A DNA stretch of 12,451 nucleotides from Candidatus Bathycorpusculum sp. (GTDB lineage Archaea > Thermoproteota > Bathyarchaeia > Bathyarchaeales > Bathycorpusculaceae), in contig WREZ01000015.1 in the NCBI GenBank assembly GCA_009779045.1, positions 1 through 12,451 on the forward strand, in the 5' to 3' direction. Each line of letters begins with the position of its first letter. Position 1 is the stretch's first letter. Below the pieces are notes generated by a model. That model was given only the letters and a program-made list of their open reading frames with translations, was not told the DNA's origin and searched no databases. Shown here one piece after another: positions 1-6,261 of this stretch. The translations under genes were made by a program, and so were the position numbers.

Positions 1-333
1 ACAAATAGAGAGAAAAATGATGAAACAACAAAAGTAACCCTAACAGTAGATGTCACATACAATAGCGGAAATGACATTACTATAAAATATTCCGAATTTT
101 ATCTCCAATTATACGTTTGGAGAATGACCGTTCCTATGATGGATGGGACAGCTACACATAAAAACAGCGGAAGTTTTACTCTGGGATCAACACATAAAAC
201 ACAAACCTTTCAACTAAACTTTGAATTTGACACTACAGGCTTCAACGGAATGGATACAGGCGCAACTGCCTACCAACTTGGATACAATGGACCAGCCACG
301 GTTCAATGGACAAATCAAGGGGCTTTATACTAA
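1..333 (+). CDS. 3' end of a probable secreted/surface beta-rich protein (partial)
   Basis: The reading frame is open from the first base of the window to a TAA at 331-333, giving at least 110 residues, so the start lies outside. The internal ATG at 124 is not needed as a start, because the open frame continues upstream with the same composition. The protein is rich in Thr, Asn, Ser, Gly and aromatic residues, with alternating hydrophobic/polar stretches (for example VTLTVDVTY near the left edge and TQTFQLNFEF later). This pattern is typical of beta-sandwich, Ig-like modules of archaeal exported proteins. No transmembrane segment or sorting motif is visible at the C-terminus. I do not recognise a specific family. 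Extracellular location is inferred from composition only. It is convergent with the GIY-YIG gene. Confidence 0.6.
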   Translation, partial: TNREKNDETTKVTLTVDVTYNSGNDITIKYSEFYLQLYVWRMTVPMMDGTATHKNSGSFTLGSTHKTQTFQLNFEFDTTGFNGMDTGATAYQLGYNGPATVQWTNQGALY

Positions 334-458
334 CCACTTAATCAACAAACGTTTTACTACACCTAAATGCCCACACATTTAGTTCACCATAAAAACTCTA
401 ACAAAAATTCAACAGTATTACAATTCGCCGTATAGTCTTTCAAAGTGCTAAAGTAGAC

Positions 459-710
459 TTATTTTTTAACTTTAGATGCTACTAAAACTTGTTTTTGTTG
501 ATGACTTAATTTTTTAATTTCACGCTCACGCTTCATCGCTAAACTACGAGAAACATATTCCTCAAAATACACCATTTCTTGCGGTTTATGAATTTTAGTA
601 TATCTTGCCCCTCTGCCAGTTTGATGTAAACGCATTCTTAACTCCAGATCTTTTGTGGAACCCGTGTAAAAACTCCCATCGCAACACAACAAAACATAAA
701 CATAAAACAC
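459..710 (-). CDS. single-domain GIY-YIG nuclease-superfamily protein (UPF0213/YhbQ-like)
   Basis: This is a stand-alone GIY-YIG domain of about 83 residues. It shows the paired motif as VYVLL (residues 4-8) and YTGST (15-19), the basic helix ELRMRLH (23-29), the conserved YTK..P segment (37-43), and the helix AMKRERE (58-64) carrying the likely metal-binding glutamate. The family is related to UvrC and SLX1 nuclease domains; the role of single-domain members is poorly defined, with DNA processing the usual assumption. The frame is open back to a TTG at 746. I prefer the GTG at 710 (or the TTG at 713) because homologues begin just before the VYVLL strand. A TATA-like box at 736-743 would also start transcription near 714, making the message practically leaderless. 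The gene has its own promoter and is separated by about 230 bases from the next minus-strand gene. Confidence 0.85.
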   Translation of the reverse strand: MFYVYVLLCCDGSFYTGSTKDLELRMRLHQTGRGARYTKIHKPQEMVYFEEYVSRSLAMKREREIKKLSHQQKQVLVASKVKK

Positions 711-735
711 CAATAAACTACAACCCCCACAGAAA

Positions 736-743
736 CATATAAT
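736..743 (-). promoter_or_regulatory. TATA-like box for the GIY-YIG gene
   Basis: On the minus strand this reads ATTATATG within a T-rich stretch. It lies about 25 bases before position 713, so it predicts a leaderless or nearly leaderless message starting at the TTG/GTG pair at 713/710. The rest of 747-937 holds no gene, tRNA or repeat that I can see. Confidence 0.35.
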
Positions 744-913
744 CAAAAAACAAAAATGAATCTAAACAAGCCCTCAAAACAGAACACCAAATTTTTACAA
801 TATTACCCCTTGTAAGTGTAAGATGCAAACCGTTAAACCTGTAACGTAAATTATGAAAGACTTGTAGAAGTGTATAGAGTTTAAAGATACTTGTTAGTAT
901 GTAGATTTTTTGG

Positions 914-936
914 TAAAAAGGAAACGAAAAGAAAAA
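914..936 (-). terminator. T-rich termination tract after the CDC48 unit
   Basis: Immediately after the stop codon of the 76-residue gene, the minus strand has three T runs in succession (CTTTTTCTTTTC, then CCTTTTTACC). Archaeal transcription ends at such U-tracts without a hairpin. No stem-loop is visible here. Confidence 0.5.
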
Positions 937-937
937 G

Positions 938-1168
938 TTATTGAACTATTTCAACTCGCCGTTTGCCACGTGACATTCCAGAAGTTCGAATTTTACCGCT
1001 AACTTCCAGACCGAGCAATAAATCGTTAAAGTCTTTGAACCCTAAATCTTCAAATTCACTACGCATATGACTGAATAGTTCATCATCTGTTAAATCGCCT
1101 TTTTTACTCAAAATGCCTAAAAGGACAAAATGAGCAGGGCGAGTTTTCCAAGTTTTAATTTGTGGCAT
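938..1168 (-). CDS. small basic protein, possible winged-helix fold, co-transcribed with CDC48
   Basis: This 76-residue protein begins with a basic stretch (MPQIKTWKTRP) and ends with another (SRGKRRVEIVQ). Between them are predicted helices around residues 13-22, 27-40 and 44-57, followed by a short beta-like end. Helix-helix-helix-strand with a basic wing (about residues 58-76) is compatible with a small winged-helix nucleic-acid-binding protein, but no family is recognised and the fold is inference. The ATG at 1168 is preceded by GGAG about 14 bases upstream, and that site overlaps the CDC48 stop codon (TAG at 1185-1187). Only 16 bases separate the genes, so the two are almost certainly on one message. 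A function linked to CDC48 is possible, but conserved proximity is the only argument. Confidence 0.75.
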   Translation of the reverse strand: MPQIKTWKTRPAHFVLLGILSKKGDLTDDELFSHMRSEFEDLGFKDFNDLLLGLEVSGKIRTSGMSRGKRRVEIVQ

Positions 1169-1184
1169 AACGTTTTCGCTTCTC

Positions 1185-3371
1185 CTAAGTTACAGGTGTT
1201 GCTGGCTTTTGTACTTGACGGAGAGATTGCATAAAATTCTTATACCATTTCTCCATATCCGGCGTAATTGACGGTCCTACTTCTTTTATGGCGTCTTGGA
1301 AGTCTTTGTTTGTTACTTTTTGAACGTTAACATCTCGACGTAACGCTCGCATTGCTGCTTCGCGACACAAAGACTCAAGGTCAGCACCACTGTAATATTT
1401 AGTTACCATTGTGAGTTGATTTATATCAACATCTGAGTCAAGAGGCATATTCTTTGTGTAGAGCTTAAGGATTTGCATACGACTCGTCTCATTAGGCTCT
1501 GGAGCATAGATTAAACGATCAAACCTACCTGGACGGATAACAGCTGGGTCAACCATGTCGGGACGGTTAGTAGCTGCAATAACTACTATGTCATGTAAAG
1601 TGTTTATACCGTCCATTTCGGTTAACAACTGACTAATTACACGCTCAGGAACATCACTATCAGACCCACCCATGCCACGTCTAGGAGTTAAAGATTCAAT
1701 TTCATCAAGAAACACAATAGACGGCGCAGCCATACGAGCTTTACGAAATACCTCACGAATAGCTTTCTCTGATTCACCAACCCATTTACTAAAGACCTCA
1801 GGACCTTTAATTGAGATAAAATTAGCCTCACTCTCAGTTGCAACAGCACGCGCAAGCAAAGTTTTACCACAACCAGGCGGACCATATATAAGAATACCCT
1901 TAGGAGCACGAATACCCACACGAGCAAACATTTCAGGATTTTTAATTGGCCACTCAACAGCCTCCTTAAGAGACTGCTTAACATCCTCAAGACCACCTAC
2001 ATCATCCCAATGAACCGTAGAAACTTCAATGTAGACCTCTCGCATAGCTGTCGGAGTAACTTCTTTGTAAGCATTTGTAAAGTCATCCATTTTCACCTCC
2101 ATTTTCTCCAATACCTCAGGAGGTATACGTTCTTCTTCAATGTTAATCTCAGGCAAATAACGCCTTAATGCTTTCATAGCAGTTTCTCTACTTAAAGAAG
2201 ACAAATCAGCACCAGTATATCCATGAGTCATAGCTGCAAGCTTGTTTAAATCAACATCAGCAGCCAAAGGCATACCACGAGTATGAATTTGAAGAACCTC
2301 ATGACGCCCCCGCTTATCAGGCACACTAATTTCAATTTCCCTATCAAACCGTCCAGGCCTACGCAAAGCCTGATCAAGAGCACCCGGCCTGTTAGTTGCA
2401 CCTATAACTATTACATTGCCTCTACCACCTAAACCATCCATGAGAGCAAGTAGTTGTGCAACAACACGACGTTCAACTTCACCAGTAACTTCCTCACGTT
2501 TCGGAGCCAAACTGTCAAATTCATCAATAAAAATTATACTAGGAGCCTTCTGCTGCGCTTGCTGAAATATTTCACGTAAACGCGCTTCAGACTCACCGTA
2601 GAATTTACTCATAATTTCTGGACCGTTAATACTGTAAAAATTGGCCTCCGACTCATTTGCAACAGCACGCGCAAGCAAAGTTTTACCACAACCAGGCGGA
2701 CCATGCAGTAGAACACCTTTTGGAGGCTCAATGCCAAGACGTTGAAAAAGCTCAGGATGACGAAGAGGCAACTCTACCATTTCTCTGACCCGCTGAATTT
2801 CTTCGTGTAACCCGCCAATATCTTCATAAGTGGTACGGGGCAAACCCTTACCCTCAGGAGCAGGCTCATTTAAAATTGTTAGTTTAGTTTCAGCAGTTAC
2901 TTTTATAATACCATGTGGCCGAGTTTTTGAAACAGTGAAAGGTATGGCATGACCTAACATCATAACTAATGTAGTGTCACCTTCTATTAGAGTGCGTTCC
3001 ATTAAACGATTTTTGACAAAATTTGTAAAGTCCTCATCCACATTAAGACGCATATCAACAGGCGCTAAAGTAAGACTTGAAGCAGACTTTACTTTAGCAG
3101 AACGCACAACAACATACTCATTTATAGCTACGCCACTGTTTTTGCGAGTAAAACCATCAATTCGGATAAGGTCACGATTTTGATCCTCACTATAAGCAGG
3201 CCAAGCAATAGCACTGGTAGTTCGTTTATTGACGATTTCTATAACATCTCCAGCACTTATACCAAGCTTTTGCATTGCACGCTGATCAATTCGGGCTATA
3301 CCTCGGCCCACATCTCTTTGTCGTGCATCTCCAACACGTAACTGAACTTCACTCACGTTAGAACTCTCCAT
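1185..3371 (-). CDS. cdc48: CDC48/VAT-type AAA+ ATPase with two ATPase rings
   Basis: This ATP-driven unfoldase is the archaeal homologue of p97/VCP and acts in the cytosol, extracting or unfolding proteins for the proteasome. The 728-residue length fits the family. The order is a CDC48 N-terminal double-psi barrel (about residues 6-90), a second N-subdomain (about 100-170), D1 with Walker A GPPGCGKT at 224-231 and Walker B IIFIDE ending at 284, and D2 with the same Walker A at 497-504 and Walker B IVFLDE ending at 557. Arginine-finger segments RPGRFD follow in both rings. D1 has a KFYGE pore loop and D2 has KWVGE. The C-terminus (KPATPVT) lacks an HbYX proteasome-docking motif. The frame extends to a TTG at 3398, but the TATA box at 3412-3420 puts the transcript start near 3390, inside that extension, so I chose the ATG at 3371. 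The two Walker A regions share 48 identical bases (see findings). Confidence 0.97.
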   Translation of the reverse strand: MESSNVSEVQLRVGDARQRDVGRGIARIDQRAMQKLGISAGDVIEIVNKRTTSAIAWPAYSEDQNRDLIRIDGFTRKNSGVAINEYVVVRSAKVKSASSLTLAPVDMRLNVDEDFTNFVKNRLMERTLIEGDTTLVMMLGHAIPFTVSKTRPHGIIKVTAETKLTILNEPAPEGKGLPRTTYEDIGGLHEEIQRVREMVELPLRHPELFQRLGIEPPKGVLLHGPPGCGKTLLARAVANESEANFYSINGPEIMSKFYGESEARLREIFQQAQQKAPSIIFIDEFDSLAPKREEVTGEVERRVVAQLLALMDGLGGRGNVIVIGATNRPGALDQALRRPGRFDREIEISVPDKRGRHEVLQIHTRGMPLAADVDLNKLAAMTHGYTGADLSSLSRETAMKALRRYLPEINIEEERIPPEVLEKMEVKMDDFTNAYKEVTPTAMREVYIEVSTVHWDDVGGLEDVKQSLKEAVEWPIKNPEMFARVGIRAPKGILIYGPPGCGKTLLARAVATESEANFISIKGPEVFSKWVGESEKAIREVFRKARMAAPSIVFLDEIESLTPRRGMGGSDSDVPERVISQLLTEMDGINTLHDIVVIAATNRPDMVDPAVIRPGRFDRLIYAPEPNETSRMQILKLYTKNMPLDSDVDINQLTMVTKYYSGADLESLCREAAMRALRRDVNVQKVTNKDFQDAIKEVGPSITPDMEKWYKNFMQSLRQVQKPATPVT
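1838..1885. repeat. 48-base perfect direct repeat, copy in the D2 Walker A region
   Basis: This block is identical, base for base, to 2657-2704. It encodes the Walker A loop and following helix of the D2 ring ([15 protein letters not shown]). Identity stops sharply on both sides, where D1 and D2 differ again even at silent positions. Confidence 0.95.
2657..2704. repeat. 48-base perfect direct repeat, copy in the D1 Walker A region
   Basis: This is the second copy of the 48-base block, in the same orientation as 1838-1885 and about 820 bases away. It encodes the D1 Walker A loop and helix. Identity includes all third codon positions of about 15 codons. Confidence 0.95.
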
Positions 3372-3411
3372 AATTAACAGCCAGATAAACTGGTTCAAAA
3401 GAACAATGTTC

Positions 3412-3420
3412 CTATATAAA
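3412..3420 (-). promoter_or_regulatory. TATA box of the CDC48 unit
   Basis: The minus strand reads TTTATATAG, close to the archaeal TBP consensus. Transcription would begin about 25 bases on, near 3390, leaving a leader of about 20 bases before the ATG at 3371. This rules out the upstream TTG at 3398 as the start. Confidence 0.65.
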
Positions 3421-3473
3421 CTTTAAAGCATAACAATCCAAAAAAATAACAGCAAAATAACACGAGCCAAATG

Positions 3474-3531
3474 AAAAAACAAACAACAAACAACAACAAA
3501 TAAATAGAAAAATATAGAAAAAACGTTAAAG
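3474..3531 (-). terminator. T/G-rich termination tract after the CooT-like gene
   Basis: Downstream of the CooT-like stop, the minus strand is almost free of A and C for tens of bases, with many T runs and a TTTGTTGTTGTTTG core. The same 14-base core recurs after the thioredoxin reductase gene. It probably acts as a hairpin-free archaeal terminator. Confidence 0.45.
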
Positions 3532-3538
3532 AAACATT

Positions 3539-3724
3539 TTAAACCTTAATGGTCTCTAAAACAAACCTTGTTGTGGTTACATCTACTTCAGTGACTTTAA
3601 CATTTTTGTACTCTTTAGCCTCACCTAAAATACTTCGCACTATAACAGTACTACCATCAATTTTAGCATAAATTACATCACTGAAAACAGTTTGACCATC
3701 TAAAATAACATTAAACTCACACAT
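3539..3724 (-). CDS. CooT-family small nickel-binding protein
   Basis: The protein has 61 residues and matches the CooT pattern: it begins MCEF, then shows a beta-rich body with the DV..AKIDG.TV segment (16-27), the LGE..E.KNV core (33-42) and a VDVTTTRFVLE end. CooT dimers bind one Ni(II) through the thiol of Cys2 and support nickel insertion into carbon monoxide dehydrogenase; homologues are common in anaerobic archaea. Cys2 is present and is the only cysteine. No CODH or other nickel enzyme is in the window, so the client is unknown. A TATA-like box at 3757-3766 would give a leader of about 10 bases. The gap of about 160 bases from pcc1 and this box suggest a separate message, although read-through is possible. 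The family call rests on motif memory. Confidence 0.75.
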   Translation of the reverse strand: MCEFNVILDGQTVFSDVIYAKIDGSTVIVRSILGEAKEYKNVKVTEVDVTTTRFVLETIKV

Positions 3725-3756
3725 AACATTTCACAAAACAATTGCTAACCTCACAC

Positions 3757-3766
3757 ATATAGATAA
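3757..3766 (-). promoter_or_regulatory. TATA-like box for the CooT-like gene
   Basis: The minus strand reads TTATCTATAT. It would set the transcript start near 3737, 13 bases before the ATG at 3724. The remainder of 3725-3886 is low-complexity CA-rich on the plus strand, with no other visible signal. Confidence 0.35.
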
Positions 3767-3886
3767 GCCCTTTCCATCCTAAACCAAAACTTTACACATA
3801 AACACGGCACAAATTATTACACAACACACACATAACTACAAAATACAACAAACACCCAATTAACACATTTCACAACAGACAAGAGA

Positions 3887-4135
3887 CTAAATTTGTTGTT
3901 TTACGGTTTGCAGGGTTTTTTCTGCAGTTGAAGCACTAAAAAGCAGGTCATCAATAGTTGCTGTAAATGTAGCTAATGTTCCCTCACAAATAACATCAGT
4001 TACAACCTTACAACCATCATTAACCGTGTGTATTTTTAAGCCAAAGGGCACTTTTAAATTATCAGGCGAAACAGCTTTAGCCACAGCCTCAGCCATTTTA
4101 ACATCAGAATACTCAAGCGTTATTGTCGCCTGCAA
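3887..4135 (-). CDS. pcc1: KEOPS complex subunit Pcc1
   Basis: Pcc1 is the dimerisation subunit of KEOPS, which with Kae1, Bud32 and Cgi121 makes the t6A37 modification on ANN-decoding tRNAs. The sequence has the family features: an LEY strand near the start, the strongly conserved AKAVSPDN turn, the VVTDVICEGTLATFTATIDDLL block, and a C-terminal helix with AEKTL. Its 82 residues match the usual length. The frame also offers a GTG at 4144, but the Shine-Dalgarno-like GGTGAGG overlaps that codon. The motif is instead correctly spaced (about 5 bases) for the TTG at 4135, which is my choice. The gene overlaps the end of the DHH phosphoesterase by about 23 bases, implying translational coupling. 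This pairing is common in archaea. Confidence 0.92.
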   Translation of the reverse strand: MQATITLEYSDVKMAEAVAKAVSPDNLKVPFGLKIHTVNDGCKVVTDVICEGTLATFTATIDDLLFSASTAEKTLQTVKQQI

Positions 4136-5576
4136 GTACCTCACCCTTTAACTGCCGCCCAACTAATTCATCAGCAGTAACAACAAAACATTCAATTTGA
4201 TCCATAGGCACCTGGGCCCCAGCAGCAATATTATGACCACCACCCTTACCCAAATGCTTCTCAGAAGCTAAACGCATAACATCACCAAGATTAACACCTC
4301 TCTGCAGAGCAGACTCAGTAGTACGAGAAGAAATTTTAACAGAATCCTCACCATCTACTTTAGCATAAGCTATAAGAGGTTTTTGATTATTAGCTAAACC
4401 TGCAACCATAATAGAGGAGACCGTGCCTATAATTTTTTCATTAATAAAATCCTCCCCGTTAATAACATAGATATTATCTAATTCCCTTAACCGCTCAGGC
4501 TTTTCTGCAACCCACCCAAGATACTTGTTAATATTTTTACGATAATCCTCAAGAATACTATTTGATTCCTCAAGAGCCGCCCCACGATCACCCATACAAA
4601 TACCAATACCAAGACTCGGACGATCCATACGACCAGCAGAATTCAACAACACAGAATACTCACGAGCATCCCTAAGAGCAGTATTTGACTCCTCATTAAC
4701 TAAAACATAATTATTACCTATCAAATTAGAAACTTCAACATGCAACCCCTTAGAAAGCATATAATCCGCAAGAGCAGAACACAAACGTTTCTTCTCACCC
4801 TCATCAAGATCACTTAAAGCACGAAAACGCCCACCCTGCTTAAGCTCAATATTTAAAGACGAAACAAAAACTAAAGCCTTATCCTCCTCACCACTTAAAC
4901 CGGGAATAAAAGGATTAGTAGTAGTTGCCAAAGTACGATGAATAGGACGAGTCTCTCTACCAAAAAAAGTAAGATCCTTCTCTACACGCATTAAACCAGC
5001 CTGAACAGCATCATTAAGAATTAACTCATTTAAACCACCAAAACTACGCTGATCATATTTATCTTGCATATCACCAAGCGCACCAACCAACGCAACAGGA
5101 GATAAATCAACATTCTTAGAGTTTAAAGCCTTAGCCACAAAATAGGTCACCCCAGAACCACTAACATCTGTTGCACCATTAATATCATGCTCATGAGGAT
5201 TCACTTGAACAAAATTAGAATTATCCACTTTGGCAGTAATTTGATGATGATCCATTATAACAATTTTTACATCTGGAACTTTTTCATTTAACAGCTGTAA
5301 ATAACCACTTCCAAAATCAGTTAACACTACAAGTTGAGGCTTATCAGCAACTATATCATTTATAATTTTATCATCCACCCACTGCATAACACGAACACGA
5401 TAACGCGCATCAAGTCTATGAAGAGCCTTAGAAATTATACCAGCCGCTGCAACCCCATCAGCATCTAAATGTGAAAAACAATCAATAAAACCGTCTTGCT
5501 GCACAGTTTCAAGTATCATTTTTGCTGCTCTATCAGCAGCAGATAAGAAAGAGTCTATTTTAGTTCGATCTACCAT
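4113..5576 (-). CDS. RecJ-like DHH/DHHA1 single-strand-specific exonuclease (GAN-type)
   Basis: The protein is a DHH-superfamily phosphoesterase of 487 residues. Visible motifs are SHLDADG at 35-41 (motif I), TDFGSGY from 86 (motif II), MDHHQ at 108-112 (the DHH signature), GALGDMQDK at 165-173 (motif IV), and the C-terminal DHHA1 loop GKGGGHNIAAG at 443-453. Archaeal members are RecJ/Cdc45 relatives; the Thermococcus protein GAN is an exonuclease that joins the GINS-MCM replicative helicase, and others act in repair or RNA decay. Motifs needed for Mn-dependent catalysis appear intact, so this is probably an active nuclease and not a Cdc45-like scaffold. The frame extends to a TTG at 5597, but GAGGT lies 7 bases before the ATG at 5576, which I chose. 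Its own TATA-like box lies at 5615-5622. It overlaps pcc1 and follows uS15. Confidence 0.9.
   Translation of the reverse strand: MVDRTKIDSFLSAADRAAKMILETVQQDGFIDCFSHLDADGVAAAGIISKALHRLDARYRVRVMQWVDDKIINDIVADKPQLVVLTDFGSGYLQLLNEKVPDVKIVIMDHHQITAKVDNSNFVQVNPHEHDINGATDVSGSGVTYFVAKALNSKNVDLSPVALVGALGDMQDKYDQRSFGGLNELILNDAVQAGLMRVEKDLTFFGRETRPIHRTLATTTNPFIPGLSGEEDKALVFVSSLNIELKQGGRFRALSDLDEGEKKRLCSALADYMLSKGLHVEVSNLIGNNYVLVNEESNTALRDAREYSVLLNSAGRMDRPSLGIGICMGDRGAALEESNSILEDYRKNINKYLGWVAEKPERLRELDNIYVINGEDFINEKIIGTVSSIMVAGLANNQKPLIAYAKVDGEDSVKISSRTTESALQRGVNLGDVMRLASEKHLGKGGGHNIAAGAQVPMDQIECFVVTADELVGRQLKGEVLAGDNNA
4139..4145 (-). promoter_or_regulatory. ribosome-binding site deciding the pcc1 start
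   Basis: The minus strand reads GGTGAGG inside the last codons of the DHH gene. It contains the candidate GTG at 4144, so it can only serve the TTG at 4135. Confidence 0.5.
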
Positions 5577-5614
5577 AAGGGTTACCTCAACAGGCAATAA
5601 AAAAGAGCAATTGG

Positions 5615-5622
5615 ATTTAAAG
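5615..5622 (-). promoter_or_regulatory. TATA-like box for the DHH-pcc1 pair
   Basis: The minus strand reads CTTTAAAT. It predicts a start near 5595 and a leader of about 20 bases carrying the GAGGT site before the ATG at 5576. It follows the T-rich end of the uS15 unit, so the pair may be transcribed separately from uS15. Confidence 0.45.
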
Positions 5623-5635
5623 CTGGCGTATCAAA

Positions 5636-5668
5636 AACAGAAAAACTAAAAAATAAAAATAAGAAAGG
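5636..5668 (-). terminator. T-rich termination tract after uS15
   Basis: Right after the uS15 stop, the minus strand carries successive T runs (TTATTTTTATTTTTT, TTTTTC, TTTTTG). This is a hairpin-free archaeal terminator candidate, which would be leaky if the operon is read as one unit. Confidence 0.45.
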
Positions 5669-5673
5669 ATGTT

Positions 5674-6114
5674 TTAGAATATTGAAGCAATTTTTGCTTC
5701 GTATTTCCAATTCTTAGAAAGTTTACCTTCGCGTTTATAGTAACGTGAAAGTTTATGAATTTGCGCCTCAATTACTTGCATACTGCGTTTATTGTGCAAG
5801 TCTTTTTTGTTTTTCTCCATGTGAACTGCTAGGGCTTGAGCTTTTTTCATCATGTTACCTAGATCTTCAGGTATGGATGGAGTTAAATTAGCACTCTTTA
5901 GAATAGCGCTTATGCTTTTACCAGTAATTGGCTTAACCAGTGGAATGGCATATTGATCTCTAAGAATTGTACCAATAGCACTTAGCGTATGACCTTCTTT
6001 TGCAAGTTTAATAATGAAGGCCTCTACTTCTTCTGGCTGATACTTACACCAGCTTGGAGGTCTCCGACTTACAGGTCGTGTCGAATGAGATTTACCTTTT
6101 TCTTGTTTTGGCAT
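5674..6114 (-). CDS. rps15: 30S ribosomal protein S15 (uS15), archaeal long form
   Basis: uS15 is a primary binder of the central domain of 16S rRNA. The 146-residue product is the archaeal/eukaryotic long form: an N-terminal S13/S15 extension (residues 1-60, with SRRPPSWC near 17-23 and a helical segment EEVEAFIIKLAKEG) precedes the core four-helix S15 domain, which ends in HKLSRYYKREGKLSKNWKYE. The N-terminus is basic and unstructured, as expected. The ATG at 6114 is preceded by AAGGTG with about 6 bases spacing, and a TATA box lies at 6156-6165. It heads a cluster with the DHH phosphoesterase and Pcc1, an arrangement common in archaea. A 6-base-pair inverted repeat lies between TATA box and ribosome-binding site. 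Confidence 0.97.
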   Translation of the reverse strand: MPKQEKGKSHSTRPVSRRPPSWCKYQPEEVEAFIIKLAKEGHTLSAIGTILRDQYAIPLVKPITGKSISAILKSANLTPSIPEDLGNMMKKAQALAVHMEKNKKDLHNKRSMQVIEAQIHKLSRYYKREGKLSKNWKYEAKIASIF

Positions 6115-6134
6115 CGTTACACCTTAATTATGCA

Positions 6135-6153
6135 CCCTACAAGCACAGTAGGG
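6135..6153. repeat. inverted repeat in the uS15 promoter/leader
   Basis: CCCTAC at 6135-6140 is the exact reverse complement of GTAGGG at 6148-6153, with a 7-base loop. The repeat lies between the TATA box and the AAGGTG site of the uS15 gene, across the predicted transcript start near 6135. It could be a repressor operator or, if transcribed, a small leader hairpin. Confidence 0.6.
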
Positions 6154-6155
6154 AG

Positions 6156-6165
6156 ATATTTAAAA
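6156..6165 (-). promoter_or_regulatory. TATA box of the uS15 gene
   Basis: The minus strand reads TTTTAAATAT, a good archaeal TATA element. Transcription would start near 6135, leaving a short leader of about 20 bases with the AAGGTG site before the ATG at 6114. Confidence 0.6.
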
Positions 6166-6210
6166 GCATCGCAAAAAATTACACATAAAAACCCAATACA
6201 CCACTTTAAT

Positions 6211-6248
6211 CAACAAACACCAAAAAAACAAACAACAACAAAAAGTTA
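6211..6248 (-). terminator. T/G-rich termination tract after the thioredoxin reductase gene
   Basis: The minus strand downstream of the stop reads as TTTTTGTTGTTGTTTG followed by a run of seven Ts. It shares a 14-base core with the tract after the CooT-like gene. No hairpin is apparent. Confidence 0.45.
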
Positions 6249-6261
6249 GAACGTTTGTTTT

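Noticed and set aside
421..458. A possible stem-loop terminator between the partial left gene and the GIY-YIG gene (AGTCT at 435-439 and AGACT at 452-456).
   Set aside because: Only five base pairs form without bulges; in a region this AT-rich that is not distinguishable from chance.
747..937. A possible tRNA, small RNA or missed gene in the largest intergenic gap between complete genes.
   Set aside because: No T-loop-like sequence, cloverleaf arms or open frame with a ribosome-binding site could be found on either strand.
1672..2013. Plus-strand frame of 113 codons opposite CDC48, and several similar plus-strand frames opposite truD, pth2 and others.
   Set aside because: They lie antisense inside strongly conserved genes, have no homology signal or ribosome-binding site, and are shadows of the real coding strand.
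3372..3398. Nine-codon N-terminal extension of CDC48 from a TTG.
   Set aside because: It would start upstream of the transcript start predicted from the TATA box at 3412-3420, and homologues begin near the ATG at 3371.
3725..3886. CA-rich repeats resembling a short tandem array or CRISPR leader.
   Set aside because: There is no regular repeat unit or spacing; it is low-complexity sequence at the end of the pcc1 gene.
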